Origin: Mesorhizobium sp. SARCC-RB16n
Lineage (GTDB): Bacteria; Pseudomonadota; Alphaproteobacteria; Rhizobiales; Rhizobiaceae
Assembly (NCBI RefSeq): GCF_008520305.1
Contig: NZ_ML703253.1
Coordinates: 237,501-301,500, forward strand
DNA: 64,000 bases
Reading direction: 5' to 3'
The notes under the pieces were generated by a model. That model was not told the DNA's origin and ran no database searches. It saw only the letters and a list, made by a program, of their open reading frames with translations. This document shows positions 1-10,057 of this stretch, piece after piece. How positions within the stretch are numbered: position 1 is the first letter of the stretch; each line of letters begins with the position of its first letter. The position numbers and the translations under genes were made by a program.

Positions 1-2
1 CA

Positions 3-3000
3 ATGCGCGCGGCTCGTGGTCTGTCGATCCTCATCCTTCTCTTCTTCGCCTGGGCCAACGCCTTAGCCTGGAACGGGGTCGCGCTAGCGGCCGAGGCCCG
101 GCGAATCGCAACGACCGACAATTCCGACTATTTCGGTTTCGACCTCAGGTCGGACCAGAACGTCACGCTCGACCAGTGCAAGACGACATGTCTCGGCGAT
201 CCGGCCTGCCGCGCCTTCACCTACAACACCAAGGCCAAATGGTGCTTTCTCAAATCCGACTATAACCAGTTGAAATCCTTCAACGGCGCGATCGCCGGCA
301 AGGTCGTCAATATCGACGGCGATCCCGATATCGGTGCGCCGCCGGAACTCGCCTTCTTCCCCAACTGGATGGCCGACCAAGCCCAGCAATACCGCAACAA
401 GCTGCTCGGCCCGGCCTTTGACAAGCCGACCGAGGGCATCGCGGCGCTGATCAACTCGGCCGAACAAGCGGTACAGACTGGCGACCATCGCTCCGCCATG
501 CAGAAATATGAAGCCGCGGTCTCGGTCATGCCGGATGACGGCCAGCTCTGGCTCAAGCTGGCGCGCGAAACGCTGGCCGTGCAGCCTGCCGCGAACACCT
601 CCGAAGCCTCGACTTTGCCGGCAAACGGCACCTCGGCCGCCTTTAACGCCTACAAGCTGCTTCGCACCACCAAGACGCGCGCCGAAGTGCTGGCGCTCCT
701 CGGCAATGGTCTCGACAAGCGCGATCTCTACCGGCCGGCGCTCCAGGCCTATGAGGCCAGCCTTGCGCTGGAAAGCTCGCCCGCGGTGCAAGCCGACTAT
801 GCCGATCTGAAGGCCCGCAAGGGTTTCCGTGTCATCGATCACTCTGTCGATGCCGACACCAGCGCGCCGCGCATCTGCGCCCAATTCTCCGAGGATCTGG
901 TCAAGACCGGCGTCGACTACGCGCAGTTCGTCACTGTCGACAACGCGCCGCCCAAGGGCGTCGAGGCCAAGGACAAGCAGATCTGCGTCGAGGGGCTCGA
1001 ACACGGCCAGCATTATGACGTCACCTTCCGCGCCGGCCTGCCGGCCGCGATCGGCGAAGTGACCGCGGGCCCCGTGGTGCTTTCGATCTACGTGCAGGAC
1101 CGCGCGCCGTCCGCCCGCTTCACCGGCGACAGCTTCGTGCTGCCCGCAGGCGCGCGCCGCGGCATACCGGTCGTCACCGTCAACATGAATGCCGCCGAAA
1201 TGAAGCTCTACCGCATCGGCGACCGTTCGCTGGCGCAGCTTCTGTCGGGCTACCAGTTCCTGCACCAGCTCGACGGCTATGACATTTCCAACATTTCCGA
1301 GCAGATGGGCGCGCCGGTCTGGCACGGCCAACTCGACATCGTCAACGACCTCAACAAGGAAGTCACCACCTCTTTCCCGGTCGACGAAGCGCTGCCGCAG
1401 CGCAAGCCCGGCGTCTATGTGCTGACCGCCAAGGCCGTCAACGACAAGAGCGACGACTACGGTTCGCTGGCCACCCAGTGGTTCGTCGTCTCCGACATCG
1501 GCCTGTCGACCTATACCGGCCAGGACGGGCTCAATGTCTTTGCCCGTTCGCTGGGCAGCGCCAAGCCGATTGCCGGTGCGGAGCTGACACTGGTTGCCCG
1601 TAACAACGAGGTCCTCGGAACCGCGACGTCGGATGCGAACGGCCATGCCGTCTTCAACCCCGGCCTGACGCGCGGTGACGGCGGCATGGTGCCGGCCGTT
1701 TTGATGGCCAAGCAGGGCGACAATGATTTCGTCTTCCTCGACATGGCCAAGGCCGGCTTCGACCTGTCCGACCGTGGCGTCACCGGACGCGCCGCACCGG
1801 GCGCGCTCGACGTCTATGCCTGGACCGAGCGCGGCATCTACCGCGCCGGCGAGGACGTCCATGTCGCAGCCCTTGCCCGCGACGGTGCGGCCAAGGCGGT
1901 CGAGAACCTGCCGCTGACCTTCATCTTCTCGCGTCCAGATGGCGTCGAGGACCGCCGCATCGTCAGCGACGGTGCATCCGCCGGCGGCCACGCCGTCGAC
2001 CTGCCGCTCGAACCCAATGCCATGCGCGGCACGTGGTCGGTGTCGATCCACACCGACCCCAAGCAGCCGGCGGTTGCTAGCCAGATGTTCCTGGTCGAGG
2101 ACTTCGTGCCGGATCGCATCGAATTCGACATGAAGGCCGACAAGCAGGGGATTGCTCGGGGCGAAACCGCCAACATCGACATTGACGGCCGCTTCCTCTA
2201 TGGCGCGCCGGCGGCGGGCCTGGCGCTGGAGGGTGAACTGACGCTGTCGACGTCGCGCGACTGGGACCGCTTCCCCAACTTTTCCTTCGGCCTCGCCGAC
2301 GAGCAGTCGGCGCAGCCCACGGTCACGCCGCTCACCGATCTGCCTGTGGTTGGCGATAACGGCAAGGCGACCTTCCCTGTTAGCGTCGACCAGTTGCCAT
2401 CGACCACCAAGCTGGTCAACGGCAAGGTGACGGTGCGCATGCGCGAAACCGGTGGCCGCGCCATCGAGCGCTCGCTCAACATCGGCATCCGCCCGCAAGG
2501 CCATATGATCGGCATCCGTCCGGATTTCGCCGACGGTGAAGTGCCGCAGGGGGGCACCGCCAAGTTCAGCCTGATCGCCGTCGATCCCGACGGCAAGCGC
2601 GAGGCGCTGAAAGGCGCGCAGTGGACGCTGGTCAAGGTCGAACGCAATTACCAGTGGTACCGCTCCAACAACTCCTGGAACTACGAGCCGGTCAGTTTCA
2701 CCAAATCGATCGCCAACGGTCAGGTCGACCTCGGCGCCGACGGCGATGCGACCGTCTCCGTACCGGTCGATTGGGGCCAGTACAGGCTCGAGGTCGAGAC
2801 ATCGGACCCCGAGGGGCCGGCGACCAGTTACGAGTTCGACGCCGGCTGGTATGTCGCTTCGACCACCACCGAAACGCCTGACGGTCTGGAGATTGCCCTC
2901 GACAAGGACAATTATGCCGCGGGCGAAGTGGCCAAGCTGAAAATCTCGCCGCATTTTGCCGGCGAACTTCTCATCAACATCGGCTCCGACAAGCTGCTGA

Positions 3001-5495
3001 AGACCATCACGGCGACCGTTCCGGCCGGCGGCAGCACCGTCGATATCCCGGTCGGCGACGATTGGGGCGCCGGCGCCTATGTGACGGCCACCCTGTTCCG
3101 GCCGGGCGATGCGCAGGAAACACGCATGCCCGCCCGTGCCATCGGCGTGAAATGGCTGACGGTCGATCCGGGCGCCAAGAAACTCGCCGTCACCCTGACG
3201 CCGCCGGACAAGACAATGCCGCGCCAGCAGCTGTCGATCCCGGTTTCCGTGGCCGGCGTGCAGCCAGGCATCAACGCCTATGTCATGGTAGCAGCCGTCG
3301 ATGTCGGCATCCTCAACCTGACCAACTACAAGGCGCCGGACCCGGAGAACTGGTTCTTCGGCCAGCGCATGCTGGGCATGGAGATCCGCGACATTTACGG
3401 CCGCCTGATCGATGGCTCGCTGGGAACCACCGGCAAGCTCAGGACCGGCGGTGACGGCGCCAACATGCAGGCGCAAGGCAGCCCGCCCATCGAAAAGCTG
3501 GTCGCCTTCTTCTCCGGCCCGGTTCAGCTCGATGCCGACGGCAAGGCGCGGATCGACTTCGACATCCCGCAGTTCAACGGCACCGTGCGCGTCATGGCTG
3601 TCGCCTGGACCAAGGAGGCTGTCGGCCATGCACAGACCGACGTCATCGTGCGCGATCCCGTCGTTATCACCGCGGGTCTACCGCGCTTCCTGGCGCCCGG
3701 CGACAACGCCGTCATGCGCCTTGATGTCGCCGATACCGACGGCCCTGCCGGCGACTATGCGCTGTCGATCGACACGACGGGGGATCTGTCGACGGGCGAA
3801 AAGCCCCTGCCCCAGAAGCTGACGCTCGCCCAGGGCAAGCGCCAGACCTTGACCGTGCCGCTGATCGCAAAGACGGCGGGCAACGCCTCGCTCACCATCA
3901 AGCTGGCGCATGCCGACGGCACCAAGGTCGAGCAGACGCTCTATGTACCGGTGCGCCCGGCGCAATTGCCGGTCACCACGCGTCTTGTAGTCGACCTCAA
4001 GGGCAATGGCGGCGCGCTGCGCGTCGACAAGGAACTGCTGGCCGCCAGCCTGCTTGAAGGCGCTTCGGTCAGCGTCGGCGTTTCGCAGGCGGCTGCCTTC
4101 GACGTGCCTTCGCTGCTGATGACGCTTGACCGCTACCCCTATGGCTGCGCCGAGCAGACCACCAGCCGTGCCATGCCGCTTCTCTACGTCAACGAGATGG
4201 CATCCGGCATCGGCATGGAAAGCGACCCTGACCTGCACGGCCGCATCCAGGATGCGATCTACAAGGTCCTGAGCTACCAGTCCTCGAGCGGCAGCTTCGG
4301 TCTGTGGGGTCCGGGCTCCGGCGATCTGTGGCTCGACGCCTATGTCAGCGAGTTCCTGACCAGGGCGCGGGAGCAGAAATACGACGTGCCGGCTCTCGCG
4401 ATGAACCAGGCCCTGAACAACCTTCAGAACTCGCTCGGCTACGATCAGAGCGTACAGGACCGCGGCAGCGAGATCGCCTACGCCCTGTACGTGCTGGCCC
4501 GCAACAAGAAGGCCTCGATCGGCGATCTGCGCTACTACGCCGACACCCAGCTCGAAGCCTTCTCGAGCCCGATGGCCGTTGCCCAGCTGGCCGCGAGCCT
4601 GGCGCTCTATGGCGATGCACAGCGGTCGGAGGCGACGTTCAAGACCGCGCTGCAGCTCGCCAAATCGAGCACCGACTACGACTGGTACCGCTCCGACTAC
4701 GGCTCGGCGTTGCGTGACGGCGCGGCGATGCTGTCGCTGGCGGCGGAATCGAAGCCGGTATCGACGATCGTGCCCGAGCTGATCAAACTGGTGACCAGGG
4801 AACGCGCCGAGGCCCGCTGGACCAGCACCCAGGACGATTCCTGGATGCTGCTGGCGGCCCGCGCGCTGAAGGAGGGCAATGATTCGATCGCGCTGACCGT
4901 CAATGGCGCGCCGCATTCCGGCGGCTATTCCAACCAGGTCAACGGCCGTGAACTGGTCGACAGCCCGCTCGAAATCGCCAACACCGGCAAGGCCCCGCTG
5001 CAAACCGTCGTCACCACCGTGGCTTCGCCAATCCAGCCCTTGCCGGCCGGCGGTGACGGCTTCACCATCGCTCGCACCTACTACAAGCTCGACGGCACCG
5101 AAGCCAATGTGACGGAGGCAACCCAGAACGAACGCTATGTCGTCGTGCTGAAGGTCACCGAGCAGAACAGTTGGCCTTCACGCCTGCTGGTCACCGACCT
5201 GTTGCCGGCCGGCTTCGAGATCGACAATCCAGGCCTGGTCTCCAGCGCCCAGCTGTCGAATTTCTCCTGGTTGGCCCAGACCGACGCAGCCCATCTCGAA
5301 TTCCGCGACGACCGGTTCGTCGCGGCATTCAATCCGGCCGACGGCGACCACGACCACAATCTGACGCTTGCCTATGTCGTGCGCGCGGTGACGCCGGGCA
5401 CGTACGCCCATCCGGCGGCAACGGTTGAGGACATGTACCGGCCGCAATATTCGGCCCGCACCGCCACCGGCATGATGGAGATCAAGGCGCCGTAA
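3..5495 (+). CDS. Alpha-2-macroglobulin family protein with N-terminal PAN/Apple domain
   Basis: Bacterial alpha-2-macroglobulin (YfhM-like), a very large periplasmic protease trap thought to act with penicillin-binding protein 1C. Seen: hydrophobic signal peptide over about residues 1-30; a cysteine-containing PAN/Apple-like segment at about 35-100 (CKTTCLGDPACRAF); a TPR-like stretch at about 150-270; many MG-type beta domains; and the thioester motif CAEQ at residues 1382-1385, which would covalently bind an attacking protease. At 1830 residues it is a little longer than the usual 1500-1700, which the PAN domain can explain. The ATG lies only two bases into the window, so the ribosome binding site and any longer start cannot be seen. 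The next gene is pbpC, the classical partner. No lipobox Cys is obvious, so a soluble periplasmic form is likely. Confidence 0.93.
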   Translation: MRAARGLSILILLFFAWANALAWNGVALAAEARRIATTDNSDYFGFDLRSDQNVTLDQCKTTCLGDPACRAFTYNTKAKWCFLKSDYNQLKSFNGAIAGKVVNIDGDPDIGAPPELAFFPNWMADQAQQYRNKLLGPAFDKPTEGIAALINSAEQAVQTGDHRSAMQKYEAAVSVMPDDGQLWLKLARETLAVQPAANTSEASTLPANGTSAAFNAYKLLRTTKTRAEVLALLGNGLDKRDLYRPALQAYEASLALESSPAVQADYADLKARKGFRVIDHSVDADTSAPRICAQFSEDLVKTGVDYAQFVTVDNAPPKGVEAKDKQICVEGLEHGQHYDVTFRAGLPAAIGEVTAGPVVLSIYVQDRAPSARFTGDSFVLPAGARRGIPVVTVNMNAAEMKLYRIGDRSLAQLLSGYQFLHQLDGYDISNISEQMGAPVWHGQLDIVNDLNKEVTTSFPVDEALPQRKPGVYVLTAKAVNDKSDDYGSLATQWFVVSDIGLSTYTGQDGLNVFARSLGSAKPIAGAELTLVARNNEVLGTATSDANGHAVFNPGLTRGDGGMVPAVLMAKQGDNDFVFLDMAKAGFDLSDRGVTGRAAPGALDVYAWTERGIYRAGEDVHVAALARDGAAKAVENLPLTFIFSRPDGVEDRRIVSDGASAGGHAVDLPLEPNAMRGTWSVSIHTDPKQPAVASQMFLVEDFVPDRIEFDMKADKQGIARGETANIDIDGRFLYGAPAAGLALEGELTLSTSRDWDRFPNFSFGLADEQSAQPTVTPLTDLPVVGDNGKATFPVSVDQLPSTTKLVNGKVTVRMRETGGRAIERSLNIGIRPQGHMIGIRPDFADGEVPQGGTAKFSLIAVDPDGKREALKGAQWTLVKVERNYQWYRSNNSWNYEPVSFTKSIANGQVDLGADGDATVSVPVDWGQYRLEVETSDPEGPATSYEFDAGWYVASTTTETPDGLEIALDKDNYAAGEVAKLKISPHFAGELLINIGSDKLLKTITATVPAGGSTVDIPVGDDWGAGAYVTATLFRPGDAQETRMPARAIGVKWLTVDPGAKKLAVTLTPPDKTMPRQQLSIPVSVAGVQPGINAYVMVAAVDVGILNLTNYKAPDPENWFFGQRMLGMEIRDIYGRLIDGSLGTTGKLRTGGDGANMQAQGSPPIEKLVAFFSGPVQLDADGKARIDFDIPQFNGTVRVMAVAWTKEAVGHAQTDVIVRDPVVITAGLPRFLAPGDNAVMRLDVADTDGPAGDYALSIDTTGDLSTGEKPLPQKLTLAQGKRQTLTVPLIAKTAGNASLTIKLAHADGTKVEQTLYVPVRPAQLPVTTRLVVDLKGNGGALRVDKELLAASLLEGASVSVGVSQAAAFDVPSLLMTLDRYPYGCAEQTTSRAMPLLYVNEMASGIGMESDPDLHGRIQDAIYKVLSYQSSSGSFGLWGPGSGDLWLDAYVSEFLTRAREQKYDVPALAMNQALNNLQNSLGYDQSVQDRGSEIAYALYVLARNKKASIGDLRYYADTQLEAFSSPMAVAQLAASLALYGDAQRSEATFKTALQLAKSSTDYDWYRSDYGSALRDGAAMLSLAAESKPVSTIVPELIKLVTRERAEARWTSTQDDSWMLLAARALKEGNDSIALTVNGAPHSGGYSNQVNGRELVDSPLEIANTGKAPLQTVVTTVASPIQPLPAGGDGFTIARTYYKLDGTEANVTEATQNERYVVVLKVTEQNSWPSRLLVTDLLPAGFEIDNPGLVSSAQLSNFSWLAQTDAAHLEFRDDRFVAAFNPADGDHDHNLTLAYVVRAVTPGTYAHPAATVEDMYRPQYSARTATGMMEIKAP

Positions 5496-5527
5496 GTGTT
5501 GATGGTCAAAATGAAAATGGCGATGGT

Positions 5528-5704
5528 GCTGCCCCTCATCCGCCTGCCGGCACCTTCTCCCCGTATAGAGACGGGGAGAAGGGAAGCATCGCGATCGCCG
5601 GCACCAGTTCTGCAACCTAGGAAATTGGCGAAAGCCTCTGCGCAGGCCTCTTTCTCCCCGTCTCTATACGGGGAGAAATGCCCGGCAGGGCAATGAGGGG
5701 CAGC
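5528..5704. repeat. MITE-like composite palindromic repeat (copy 1)
   Basis: A 177-bp element between the macroglobulin gene and pbpC. It begins GCTGCCCCTCAT (5528-5539) and ends with the exact inverse ATGAGGGGCAGC (5693-5704), giving 12-bp perfect terminal inverted repeats. Each end carries a CTCCCCGT...ACGGGGAG palindrome, and the two ends are inverted copies of each other for about 54 bp around a unique core of about 70 bp. A second composite copy lies at 50866-50993 and a half copy at 38177-38233. No ORF of its own. Its right end supplies AGGGG just before the probable start codon of pbpC. Confidence 0.8.
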
Positions 5705-5707
5705 GCC

Positions 5708-7798
5708 GTGCTCTCCAAGAAATTTCGTCGTCACACTGCCATCGCGATAGCTTCTATCGCTGGCCTCACGGCAATCGCCGTCGCCTCCCTCTGGGAACTC
5801 GACCGCGCCTTCCCGCCCCCGCTTCCTGAAAAGCTCACCGTCTCCACCGAAGTCCAGGACCGCGACGGCCAGCTGTTGCGCGCCTTCGCCACGCCCGACG
5901 GCTACTGGCGGCTCGAAACCCGGCTCGACCAGGTCGACAAGCAGTTCGTCGACATGCTGGTCACCTATGAAGACAAGCGCTTCTGGGATCATGAGGGCGT
6001 CGACGTGTTGGCGCTCGGCCGCGCCGCCGGCCAGTTCGCCGCCAGCGGCCATATCGTTTCGGGCGGCTCGACCCTGTCTATGCAGCTCGCCCGCCTGATC
6101 GAGCCGCGCGAAAGCCGCAGCCTCGGCTCCAAGATCAAGCAGATGCTGCGCGCCATCCAGATCGAGCGGCGACTGTCGAAGCGCGAGATCCTCGAACGCT
6201 ACCTGACGCTGGCGCCCTATGGCGGCAATCTGGAAGGCGTGCGCGCCGCCTCGCTCGCCTATTTCGGCAAGGAGCCGAGGCGGCTCACCGTTTCCGAGGC
6301 CGCGCTTCTGGTGGCCTTGCCGCAGCTGCCGGAGAAACGCCGCCCTGACCGCAACCTGCAGATTGCCCATGCCGCCCGCGACCGTGTGCTCAATCGCATG
6401 GTCTCGTCAGGCCTGATCGGCCAACGAGAGGCGGCACGCGCAGCACTCGACGATGTGTCGGGGCTGCGCCGCACCTTGCCGGCGCTGGCCGCGCATGCCT
6501 CCTATGCGATGCTTCCCAAGGCCGTTCCCGGCCAGCCGCTCAAGCTGACGATCCGCAAAAGCGTCCAGCAGGGACTGGAACAGGTGGCGCGCAATGCCGC
6601 GACAAAGCTCGGGCCGCGACTGTCCGTCGCCATGGTGCTGGCCGACGCCCGCACCGGCAACATTCTGGGCGAAGTCGGCTCGGCCAATTTCTTCGATTCC
6701 AGCCGTTCTGGCTGGATCGACATGACCAAGGTCGTGCGCTCGCCCGGCTCGACGCTGAAGCCGTTCATCTACGGCCTCGCCTTCGAGCAGGGACTGGTGG
6801 CGCAGGAGATGCTGATCGAGGACAGTCCGGTCGATTTCGGTGGCTATAGGCCGAAGAACTTCGACATGGGCTATCAGGGCGACGTCAGCATCCGCCAGGC
6901 GCTGCAACTGTCGCTCAACGTGCCGGCGATACGCGTACTCGGCGCGGTCGGCCCGGCGCGACTGACCGCGCGGTTCCGTCAGGCCGGCGTCAACCCGATC
7001 CTGCCGGTCAACGAAGCGCCGGGCCTGGCCATCGGCCTCGGCGGCGTCGGCGTCACGCTGCGCGACCTGGTCCAGCTCTACACAGGGCTCGCCAATGGCG
7101 GCAAGACGCACTCGCTGCATGATGGCACCGAGCCGGCCAACACGGTGAGTTCGACCACCACCATCCTCAACGATCAGGCCAACTGGCAGATCATCGACAT
7201 TTTGTCAGGTGTGAAGCCACCCGAAGGCGCCTTGCAACGCGGCATTGCCTACAAGACCGGCACTTCTTACGGCTACCGTGACGCCTGGTCGGTCGGCTTC
7301 GACGGCCGCTATGTGCTGGGTGTCTGGGTTGGCCGGCCCGACGCCGGCGCGGTGCCAGGTCTTTCCGGCTATGTCTCGGCCGCCCCGATCCTGTTCGAGG
7401 GCTTTGTCCGCTCGGGGCTGGTGACCGTACCGCTGCCGGGCAAGCCGCCAGGCGCCTTCACCCCCAAGCGGCAGGACCTACCAGTGACGCTCGCCCGCTT
7501 CGGCGCCGGCGCGGATGGCCTGGTGCAGGCGACGCCGACCGAACCGGCGCCGACCATCATCTTCCCGCCGGATGGCGCCCGCGTCGATCTGGCCACCAAT
7601 TCGGCCGACGCCTCGCCACTGGTGCTGAAGCTGCAAGGCGGCCGCGCGCCGTTCCGCTGGCTGGCCAATGGCAAGCCCCTCATCGGCCTCGACCGCCGCC
7701 GCACCGCCACCTGGCAGCCCGACGGCGCGGGTTACTCAACGCTGACCGTCATCGACGCGGCTGGACGGGCGGCGAGCGTGAAAGTGTTCGTTGAGTAG
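5708..7798 (+). CDS. pbpC: Penicillin-binding protein 1C (bifunctional transglycosylase/transpeptidase)
   Basis: Class A PBP that polymerises and cross-links peptidoglycan, anchored in the inner membrane by one N-terminal helix. Seen: glycosyltransferase-51 motifs EDKRFWDHEG and GGSTLSMQL, the transpeptidase triad SxxK (SPGSTLKPF), SxN (SLN) and KTG (YKTGTSYG), and a C-terminal beta domain typical of PBP1C. Start choice: an ATG at 5678 and another at 5693 are in frame but lie inside the palindromic repeat, whereas GTG 5708 begins just past the repeat, has AGGGG seven bases upstream and gives a protein starting M-LSKKFRRH followed by the membrane anchor. The 5678 start would add ten repeat-encoded residues. 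The pairing with the upstream alpha-2-macroglobulin matches the known yfhM-pbpC arrangement. Confidence 0.92.
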   Translation: MLSKKFRRHTAIAIASIAGLTAIAVASLWELDRAFPPPLPEKLTVSTEVQDRDGQLLRAFATPDGYWRLETRLDQVDKQFVDMLVTYEDKRFWDHEGVDVLALGRAAGQFAASGHIVSGGSTLSMQLARLIEPRESRSLGSKIKQMLRAIQIERRLSKREILERYLTLAPYGGNLEGVRAASLAYFGKEPRRLTVSEAALLVALPQLPEKRRPDRNLQIAHAARDRVLNRMVSSGLIGQREAARAALDDVSGLRRTLPALAAHASYAMLPKAVPGQPLKLTIRKSVQQGLEQVARNAATKLGPRLSVAMVLADARTGNILGEVGSANFFDSSRSGWIDMTKVVRSPGSTLKPFIYGLAFEQGLVAQEMLIEDSPVDFGGYRPKNFDMGYQGDVSIRQALQLSLNVPAIRVLGAVGPARLTARFRQAGVNPILPVNEAPGLAIGLGGVGVTLRDLVQLYTGLANGGKTHSLHDGTEPANTVSSTTTILNDQANWQIIDILSGVKPPEGALQRGIAYKTGTSYGYRDAWSVGFDGRYVLGVWVGRPDAGAVPGLSGYVSAAPILFEGFVRSGLVTVPLPGKPPGAFTPKRQDLPVTLARFGAGADGLVQATPTEPAPTIIFPPDGARVDLATNSADASPLVLKLQGGRAPFRWLANGKPLIGLDRRRTATWQPDGAGYSTLTVIDAAGRAASVKVFVE

Positions 7799-8155
7799 AC
7801 TGAACCAAGCGATTCATAGAACTAGCTTTCGAGAAGGTCAGCGGACAATCGGGATACTCTCCCCATGCCTGTTCCGAAGCACCCCCTCTGCCCTTTCGTT
7901 GCCTGCGCCGATCCTCCCCGGGTAGCGCTTCGATTTCACGGTCACCGCCGAGTAACCTGCCAACGCAGCCTTGCCCGGCAACCACGCAACCCTAGATTGG
8001 CCGATTGGCGGCGCGGAGCGGCTGCACGGAAAATATTTCCCATTGCCGCGACAGATCGCCAGAGGATTTTCTTCAGGAGGACAAAAAAGGCAAGATTCAA
8101 TGCATCTTAATTCTATCAATTTGGTAGATTGGGCGCGGGTTCAACGGAGGCAGAA
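7799..8155. other. Intergenic region upstream of the sulfate transport operon
   Basis: A 357-bp gap between pbpC and the sulfate-binding protein gene. I see no convincing gene. The right third turns AT-rich (about 8025-8130) and holds an imperfect palindrome at 8112-8128; promoter elements for the sulfate operon should lie here, but I cannot assign a start site. No riboswitch fold was recognised by eye. Confidence 0.6.
8112..8128. promoter_or_regulatory. Candidate operator upstream of sulfate operon
   Basis: Imperfect palindrome TCTATCAATTTGGTAGA whose outer arms TCTATC and GGTAGA match at five of six positions, 28 bp before the start codon of the sulfate-binding protein. Its AT-rich, short-arm form would suit an Rrf2-type dimer, and an Rrf2 gene lies at 14138-14587. 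No clear second copy was found before the second binding-protein gene, so this is weak. Confidence 0.3.
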
Positions 8156-9184
8156 ATGACCAAACCTCATTTCCGGAAACTGCTCGGCGCACTGGTCGCC
8201 ACATCTGTCCAGTTCGGAACGCTCGGTTTCGCGTTTGCCGACACCACCATTCTCAACGTGTCCTACGATCCGACGCGTGAGCTCTACAAGGCTTATGACG
8301 AGGCCTTCGCCGCGCATTGGAAGGCACAGACCGGCGAGACGGTCACCATCCAGCAGTCACATGGCGGATCGGGCGCCCAGGCCCGCGCCGTGATCGACGG
8401 CCTCGACGCCGATGTGGTGACGCTGGCGCTCGAAGGCGACATCAACGCCATCGTCTCCAAATCGAAAAAGATCAATCCCGACTGGCGCACGAAATTCGAA
8501 AACAATTCAGCGCCTTACACTTCGACGATCATCTTCCTTGTTCGCAAGGGCAATCCCAAAGGCATCCGTGACTGGAACGACCTCGTCAAGGACGGCGTCC
8601 AGGTGATCACGCCCAACCCCAAGACCTCGGGCGGTGCGCGCTGGAACTATCTTGCGGCCTGGGCCTATGCCAACGCCAATGATGGCGGCGACGAAGCCAA
8701 GACCAAGGAATTCATCGGCAAGCTCTACGCCAATGCGCCCGTGCTCGACACCGGCGCGCGCGGCTCGACGGTGACCTTCGCGCAAAAAGGCCTCGGCGAC
8801 GTGCTGATCGCCTGGGAAAACGACGCCTATCTGGCGCTCGACGAGTTTGGCGCCGACAATTTCGACGTCGTCCATCCGCCGACCTCGATCCTGGCCGAGC
8901 CGCCAGTGGCCGTGGTCGATGCCAATGTCGACGCCAGGGGCACGCGCAAGGTGGCCGAGGCCTATCTGGGCTACCTCTATTCCAAGGAAGGCCAGACCAT
9001 CATCGCCAAGAACCACTACCGGCCGTCCAAGCCCGAACTGGTTCCGCCGGAGGATCTCGCCAAGCTGCCGCCGATCAAGTTGATCACCATCGACGACCCG
9101 CTTTTCGGTGGCTGGAAGAAGGCACAGCCTTATCATTTTGGCGACGGTGGTATATTCGACCAGATATACAAGCCGGCCCAGTGA
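8156..9184 (+). CDS. Sulfate/thiosulfate ABC transporter, periplasmic binding protein (Sbp/CysP family)
   Basis: Periplasmic receptor that delivers sulfate (or thiosulfate) to CysTWA. Seen: Sec signal peptide over about residues 1-28, then family signatures [13 protein letters not shown] at the mature N-terminus, [12 protein letters not shown] and the [11 protein letters not shown] segment that lines the sulfate pocket. About 342 residues, the usual family length. ATG 8156 is chosen because GGAGG sits seven bases upstream and the signal peptide begins there; an upstream TTG (8129) would only add unrelated residues. First gene of a tight operon with cysT, cysW and cysA. A paralogue lies at 12901-13887. 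Confidence 0.94.
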   Translation: MTKPHFRKLLGALVATSVQFGTLGFAFADTTILNVSYDPTRELYKAYDEAFAAHWKAQTGETVTIQQSHGGSGAQARAVIDGLDADVVTLALEGDINAIVSKSKKINPDWRTKFENNSAPYTSTIIFLVRKGNPKGIRDWNDLVKDGVQVITPNPKTSGGARWNYLAAWAYANANDGGDEAKTKEFIGKLYANAPVLDTGARGSTVTFAQKGLGDVLIAWENDAYLALDEFGADNFDVVHPPTSILAEPPVAVVDANVDARGTRKVAEAYLGYLYSKEGQTIIAKNHYRPSKPELVPPEDLAKLPPIKLITIDDPLFGGWKKAQPYHFGDGGIFDQIYKPAQ

Positions 9185-9205
9185 GCTAATCCAGATCGGG
9201 ACGAC

Positions 9206-10057
9206 ATGACCACAGCACCCGCGCAGGCGGGGTGGCGGTTCAGGCAGCCGAGCGTCATTCCGGGTTTCGGATTGACGCTCGGCTTCTCGCTTGCCTACCT
9301 CACCCTTATCATCCTCATTCCGCTATCCGGGCTGATCTGGCGCTCGGCCGCCCTCGGTTGGACCGATTTCTGGGCCATCGCCACCGATCGCCGCACAGTC
9401 AACGCACTGCAAATCAGCTTCGGCACGGCGTTCGTCGCGGCTGCCGTCAATGTCGTTTTCGGCACGCTCGTCGCCTGGGTGCTGGTGCGCTACCGCTTTC
9501 CCGGCCGCCGCATCGTCGATGCCATGGTCGACCTGCCCTTCGCGCTGCCGACGGCTGTGGCCGGTATCGCGCTGACCACGCTCTATGCGCCGAATGGCTG
9601 GATCGGCAAGCTGCTGATGCCGCTCGGCATCAAGGTCGCCTACACGCCGCTTGGCATCGTCATCGCGCTGATCTTCATCGGCCTGCCCTTCGTCGTGCGC
9701 ACGGTGCAGCCGATCATGGAAGAGATCGACAAGGAAGTGGAGGAAGCCGCCGCCACGCTCGGCGCCAGCCGCTTCCAGATCATCACCCGCGTGCTGTTTC
9801 CGGGCTTGGCGCCGGCCATCATCACCGGCTTCTCGCTCGCCTTCGCGCGCGGCGTCGGTGAATACGGCTCGGTCATCTTTATCGCCGGCAATCTGCCCTA
9901 CAAATCCGAGATCGCGCCGCTTTTGATCGTCATCCGGCTCGAGGAATACAACTACCCGGCGGCGACCGCGATCGCGGCAATCATGCTGGCGTTGTCCTTC
10001 CTCATGCTGTTGATCGTCAATCTGGTGCAGACATGGAGCCGCAAGCGCTATGGCTGA
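9206..10057 (+). CDS. cysT: Sulfate ABC transporter permease CysT (CysU)
   Basis: One of two inner-membrane permeases that form the sulfate channel with CysW. 283 residues with about six hydrophobic segments. The conserved cytoplasmic EAA loop that contacts the ATPase is visible as [18 protein letters not shown] near residues 180-200, followed by a [14 protein letters not shown] segment that is typical of CysT/CysW proteins. It starts 21 bp after the binding-protein gene and overlaps cysW by 8 bp, so co-translation is likely. Confidence 0.94.
   Translation: MTTAPAQAGWRFRQPSVIPGFGLTLGFSLAYLTLIILIPLSGLIWRSAALGWTDFWAIATDRRTVNALQISFGTAFVAAAVNVVFGTLVAWVLVRYRFPGRRIVDAMVDLPFALPTAVAGIALTTLYAPNGWIGKLLMPLGIKVAYTPLGIVIALIFIGLPFVVRTVQPIMEEIDKEVEEAAATLGASRFQIITRVLFPGLAPAIITGFSLAFARGVGEYGSVIFIAGNLPYKSEIAPLLIVIRLEEYNYPAATAIAAIMLALSFLMLLIVNLVQTWSRKRYG

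Noticed and set aside
84-3629. Open frame of 1181 codons on the minus strand
   Set aside because: Antisense shadow of the macroglobulin gene, caused by high-GC codon use; composition is Arg/Gly/Val-rich with no domain or start site.
3678-5003. Open frame of 441 codons on the minus strand
   Set aside because: Another antisense shadow of the macroglobulin gene; no ribosome binding site or motif.
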